A stretch of 5,905 nucleotides of DNA. Source: Candidatus Colicola caccequi (lineage in GTDB: Bacteria; Bacteroidota; Bacteroidia; Bacteroidales; Paludibacteraceae). Shown here one piece after another: positions 3,639-5,905 of this stretch (its first letter is position 1; each line of letters starts with the position of its first letter). The stretch spans positions 1-5,905 of the forward strand of contig JAGHTR010000019.1 in assembly GCA_018065205.1 (NCBI GenBank). Direction: 5' to 3'. The notes under the pieces were generated by a model. That model saw only the letters and a program-made list of their open reading frames with translations, did not search any database and was not told the origin of the DNA. Made by a program: the position numbers and the translations under genes.

Positions 3639-4943
3639 TTAGTCTGCATCAACGATAGAGTATTCCACTTTATCGGTGTTATAGAAAATAACGGTTTTGT
3701 CGCCCTTCGTGATGGTAATCGCCGGACCGGAAGTGCCTTCGGTAGGCAGTTCGTCTTGAGCGCGTTGATAACCAGCAGCATCGCCTGCGGTATAAGCAGC
3801 CTTAGCGGAAGCGATATTAGCGATAGCGAGGTCCTTAAGAGCATAAATTTCTGCCTCAGTGGTAGCGGCATTAATAGCGGTAACCGCGCTGGTAGCGATG
3901 GCTTTGACATTGTCGTTGTCGCTTTCGGCAATCTCGGCATTCACGGCTGCAATAGCATCGTCTTTAGTAGCTTGAACATCATAGATACTGCCAAAATTTT
4001 TCCATACATCCGCGTCTTGATAGAGTGCCTTTGAACCGGCAGGAACATGCAAGGTAGCAGTACCAATAGAGGATCCACTGAATATGTCGTTGTCCTGCAA
4101 AGTCGGTAATGTTGTTGTCCAAGCCACATACACATCGGTCAAACTGGAGTTTTCTCCAAATGCAGAAGTTCCAAGATACGTTACATTTGCGGGGATAGTG
4201 ACGGAAGATAAAGGACATTTATAAAAACCATATGTGTCTATTGAGGTAACACTTTCCGGAAGGGTAATGGAGGTCAATGCGGTACAACGAAAAAAAGCAT
4301 ATACTCCAATTGAGGTAACACCTTCTGGAAGCGTGATGGAGGTCAATCCGGTACAACCCATAAAAACAGATCCTCTAATTGAGGTAACACCTTCCGGAAT
4401 GGTAATGGAGGTCAATGCGGTACAACCAGAAAAAGCTTGATCTGTTATTGAGGTAACACTTTCCGGAAGGGTAATGGAGGTCAATCCGGTACACTCATAA
4501 AAAGCGTTCCAATCAATTGAGGTAACACCTTCCGGAAGCGTGATGGAGGTCAATCCGGTACAACCCTCAAAAGCTTGATATGCAATCTTAACCAACTCGC
4601 CGTTAACAGTGATAGTGCCGGCGTGGGTTGATTCGTCATAATCGATTGTAAAAGTCAGCACTTGATCATTAGCATCGAGGAAAGCATTGGGGTTGAAAGC
4701 AATTGGCCTTAACTGAAGAAAGCTCTCTAGCGTAAGATCTTGAAACTCGGGATGCTGATTCTTCCAGTCATTCAAGTCGTCGCAATCCAAATCTTCCTCA
4801 CAAATCTCGAGCAACCACTCCAGATCTTGCACATCCGGAATAGCACGTAACTTACCGGTAGAAGTAAAAGTAATGACAGAGTTTGCTGCCCACAGTCCGA
4901 CGCTTAACGTCAGGGCTGCAAATAAAGAAAAAATCTTTCTCAT
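3639..4943 (-). CDS. BspA-like leucine-rich-repeat surface protein
   Basis: This encodes a 434-residue secreted protein. The signal peptide (1-19, FSLFAALTLSVGLWA) nearly matches that of the 138-692 product. Residues 20-120 are an acidic N-terminal region. Residues 128-242 are five regular 23-residue BspA/LRR_5 repeats, C-T-(G/A)-LTSIT-(L/I)-PE-(G/S)-VTSI-x-x-x-x-F, with cysteines at 128, 151, 174, 197, 220 and 243; degenerate repeats follow to about 273. Residues 296-322 (LHVPAGSKALYQDADVWKNF) are the usual BspA-family cap. Residues 325-395 are Ala-rich helices and 406-428 the ITKGDKT...DKVEY module shared with the 138-692 product. It has no KMLKDG-type tail; the next gene carries one. BspA-like proteins bind fibronectin or fibrinogen or mediate co-aggregation, so an adhesin role is likely. 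No TAnnTTTG promoter is visible in the 134 bases upstream. Confidence 0.92.
   Translation of the reverse strand: MRKIFSLFAALTLSVGLWAANSVITFTSTGKLRAIPDVQDLEWLLEICEEDLDCDDLNDWKNQHPEFQDLTLESFLQLRPIAFNPNAFLDANDQVLTFTIDYDESTHAGTITVNGELVKIAYQAFEGCTGLTSITLPEGVTSIDWNAFYECTGLTSITLPESVTSITDQAFSGCTALTSITIPEGVTSIRGSVFMGCTGLTSITLPEGVTSIGVYAFFRCTALTSITLPESVTSIDTYGFYKCPLSSVTIPANVTYLGTSAFGENSSLTDVYVAWTTTLPTLQDNDIFSGSSIGTATLHVPAGSKALYQDADVWKNFGSIYDVQATKDDAIAAVNAEIAESDNDNVKAIATSAVTAINAATTEAEIYALKDLAIANIASAKAAYTAGDAAGYQRAQDELPTEGTSGPAITITKGDKTVIFYNTDKVEYSIVDAD
4218..4562 (-). repeat. 69-bp tandem repeats encoding the LRR units (5 copies)
   Basis: Five consecutive 69-bp units encode the 23-residue LRR repeats, each with a near-identical core (GAGGTAACACCTTCCGGAAG on the plus strand, then ATGGAGGTCAAT). 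The bases facing the variable x positions differ. High DNA identity combined with in-frame length allows repeat gain or loss by slippage or recombination without breaking the frame. This is not a CRISPR array: there are no unrelated spacers, and the repeats are coding. Confidence 0.85.
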
Positions 4944-5077
4944 AATTGTTTTGTTTTTGGAGTATGGAGTATGGATCGTTCGCTACGCTCTCTGATGGAG
5001 TATGGACTATCCTTATTCCTTATTCCACGTTAATAAATAGGGTTATTGTTATACTTGGTTGTATTTTTGAGTTTAGA
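4944..5077. repeat. heptamer-repeat intergenic region upstream of the LRR gene
   Basis: The plus strand carries GGAGTAT at 4959-4965, 4966-4972 and 4997-5003, and CCTTATT twice in tandem (5011-5017, 5018-5024). The bases between (4973-4996) include GATCGTTCGCTACGCTCTCT. No Bacteroidota -7 box faces the LRR gene and no strong terminator ends the HEPN gene, so the LRR operon may be read from further upstream or from an atypical promoter. Seven-base repeats near one turn of DNA at short spacing could also be regulator sites or simple slippage products. Confidence 0.55.
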
Positions 5078-5473
5078 TTAAAGTTGACTAAGTATAGAAA
5101 TAAATTCTTTTGCTTTGGGAAGGATCTCTAATAGTTCATCTTTGTCGTAGTGAATAAAGAAATCGTAATCAGCACCTTCACGCATACTTTCTACTTGAGA
5201 AAGAAAACGTCCCCATTTAGTATCTACCTTGCCGGATTGGACAAAATGCAAGCCAAACATCTGTCTTACTCCTGCATGAGTGGTTGCCCGAATAGCATAT
5301 TTTATGAGCAATGCTTCTGTAGCATAAAAACATGCATAGTAAATACGATTGGCAGCACTGTTTAATCGGTCATTGACTAACAATAACTCTGCGTCTTGCA
5401 ATGTGGATTCCGCTTGTCCTAAACGATACAAAACAAGTGACTTCCTGCTTTCTTCATCTAATGTTTCACTCAT
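5078..5473 (-). CDS. HEPN-domain protein (UPF0332-like), partner of the MNT gene
   Basis: This encodes a 131-residue all-helical protein. Residues 14-35 (LYRLGQAESTLQDAELLL), 42-56 (ANRIYYACFYATEAL), 64-75 (TTHAGVRQMFGL) and 96-105 (SMREGADYDF) reproduce the HEPN pattern of the UPF0332/COG1895 family ('NRxYYAxFhAxxALL', 'KTHSGV', 'ReADYD'). In MNT/HEPN modules the HEPN protein is often the RNase toxin, silenced by its nucleotidyltransferase partner. The usual arginine is present (R43), but the histidine expected six residues on (R-X4-6-H) is tyrosine (Y50), so nuclease activity is doubtful or relies on another residue. Other family members also have Tyr here. The start codon overlaps the MNT stop as ATGA (5473-5470), indicating coupled translation. 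Its stop lies 134 bases before the LRR gene start. Confidence 0.85.
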   Translation of the reverse strand: MSETLDEESRKSLVLYRLGQAESTLQDAELLLVNDRLNSAANRIYYACFYATEALLIKYAIRATTHAGVRQMFGLHFVQSGKVDTKWGRFLSQVESMREGADYDFFIHYDKDELLEILPKAKEFISILSQL

Positions 5474-5781
5474 AGTCTAACTCCTTCATTCATAACGTTC
5501 AACTTAAAATAATCCAACGGACGATTCTTCCAATCGGCTTGGGAATAGATGATTGGATTAATGATGGTTGATGTTTGCAACTCAATATTATACAAAGGTG
5601 CAACAATACGCTCCCTGTCTTGCCAAGAAACGTGATTTTGATTCAAAAGAATTAAAAGGTCAATATCGCTATCTATACGAGCCTCACCCCTTGCCTCGCT
5701 GCCAAATAAGAACACTTCAGCATTGGGCATCTCTTGACGCGTAATAGTTGAAATCATATTTACGATATGTGGTCTTTTCAT
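5470..5781 (-). CDS. MNT-type minimal nucleotidyltransferase, partner of HEPN gene
   Basis: This encodes a 103-residue protein with the GS-X10-D-X-D signature of the DNA polymerase beta superfamily: FLFGSEARGEARIDSDIDLL, with G27, S28, D39 and D41. The third carboxylate is not certain. In characterised MNT/HEPN pairs (for example MntA-HepT) the MNT protein is the antitoxin and transfers AMP to the toxin. I infer the same role here, although the HEPN partner belongs to a different subfamily. I chose ATG 5781 over the longer frame from 5847, because 5847 lies within the -33 element of the promoter (5847-5817) and residues 1-22 of that frame would be in untranscribed DNA. The gene overlaps the HEPN gene by 4 bases. 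Its size fits minimal MNTs (about 95-110 residues). Confidence 0.88.
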   Translation of the reverse strand: MKRPHIVNMISTITRQEMPNAEVFLFGSEARGEARIDSDIDLLILLNQNHVSWQDRERIVAPLYNIELQTSTIINPIIYSQADWKNRPLDYFKLNVMNEGVRL

Positions 5782-5816
5782 ACTACATTTTTTCCATTCG
5801 GCTGCATTTTGCGCTG

Positions 5817-5848
5817 CAAAATTACAAAGAATTTTTGGAATATGCAAG
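5817..5848 (-). promoter_or_regulatory. promoter of the MNT/HEPN operon
   Basis: On the minus strand, CTTG (5848 to 5845) is a three-of-four -33 match and TAATTTTG (5824 to 5817) is a perfect -7 box, 20 bp apart. The predicted start near 5810 leaves about 30 bases of leader before ATG 5781, the same geometry as at 69-138. It also fixes the start codon of the MNT gene. The sequence to its right, up to 5905, is A/T-rich and shows no gene. Confidence 0.7.
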
Positions 5849-5905
5849 AAAAGCTTGCTTTATTTGCTATTTTAATAAAAATTTTACTGGAATTTACGAA
5901 GAAAA

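Noticed and set aside
4234..4440. Plus-strand frame with repeated IEVTPSG motif
   Set aside because: The repetition is the reverse reading of the 69-bp LRR repeats.
4218..4562. CRISPR-like array
   Set aside because: The repeats are contiguous, in frame and encode LRR units; there are no unique spacers of constant length.
5062..5069. Plus-strand TATTTTTG resembling a -7 box
   Set aside because: No -33 element at the right distance and no plus-strand gene downstream; likely chance in A/T-rich DNA.
5782..5847. Extended N-terminus (MHIPKIL...) of the MNT protein
   Set aside because: The extra codons overlap the -33 and -7 promoter elements (5848-5817); family length fits the start at 5781.

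Overview
The window looks like chromosome of a Bacteroidales (Bacteroidota) bacterium, possibly of the Prevotella/gut-commensal kind. Four good matches to the Bacteroidota promoter (-33 TTG-type element, about 20 bp, -7 TAnnTTTG) are present, start codons have A-rich leaders rather than Shine-Dalgarno sites, and the secreted proteins (BspA-type leucine-rich repeats, a conserved C-terminal tail) are of the kind this group makes.

Layout, left to right. (1) Positions 1-75 hold the last codons of a gene that starts outside the window, with a winged-helix-like C-terminus. (2) A promoter at 69-100 drives a small secreted helical protein (138-692). Its C-terminal module is shared with the large LRR protein of the opposite strand. 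An out-of-frame sorting-tail relic (707-781) and a terminator (803-835) follow. (3) A promoter at 849-880, a micro-ORF and a 31-bp hairpin repeat lead into a HigA-type antitoxin/regulator with no toxin beside it (1027-1500). A second copy of the repeat starts at the base after its stop codon. (4) An unrecognised exported protein (1602-2366) is bracketed by a different 17-bp direct repeat. (5) A 316-base non-coding stretch (2367-2682) has a hairpin, a leftward promoter with no recognisable gene, and a strong bidirectional terminator. (6) On the minus strand a compact three-gene unit runs leftward: BspA-like LRR protein (4943-3639), secreted protein with a C-terminal tail (3611-2832), and a 41-residue peptide (2808-2683) that is easily missed. 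It ends in the terminator at 2600-2635. (7) Further right, also on the minus strand, a two-gene MNT nucleotidyltransferase/HEPN toxin-antitoxin type module (5781-5078) has a 4-base ATGA overlap and its own promoter (5847-5817).

How the parts relate. The two outer secreted loci are paralogous and in opposite orientation, with near-identical signal peptides, a shared helical plus ITKG...DKV module, and a shared tail. This suggests duplication and shuffling around an accessory island carrying an orphan HigA and a MNT/HEPN pair. The most interesting items are the 41-residue peptide in the surface-protein operon, the repeats flanking the higA and neighbouring genes, the detached sorting tail, and the promoter that seems to fire a short non-coding RNA antisense to the end of the 1602-2366 gene.
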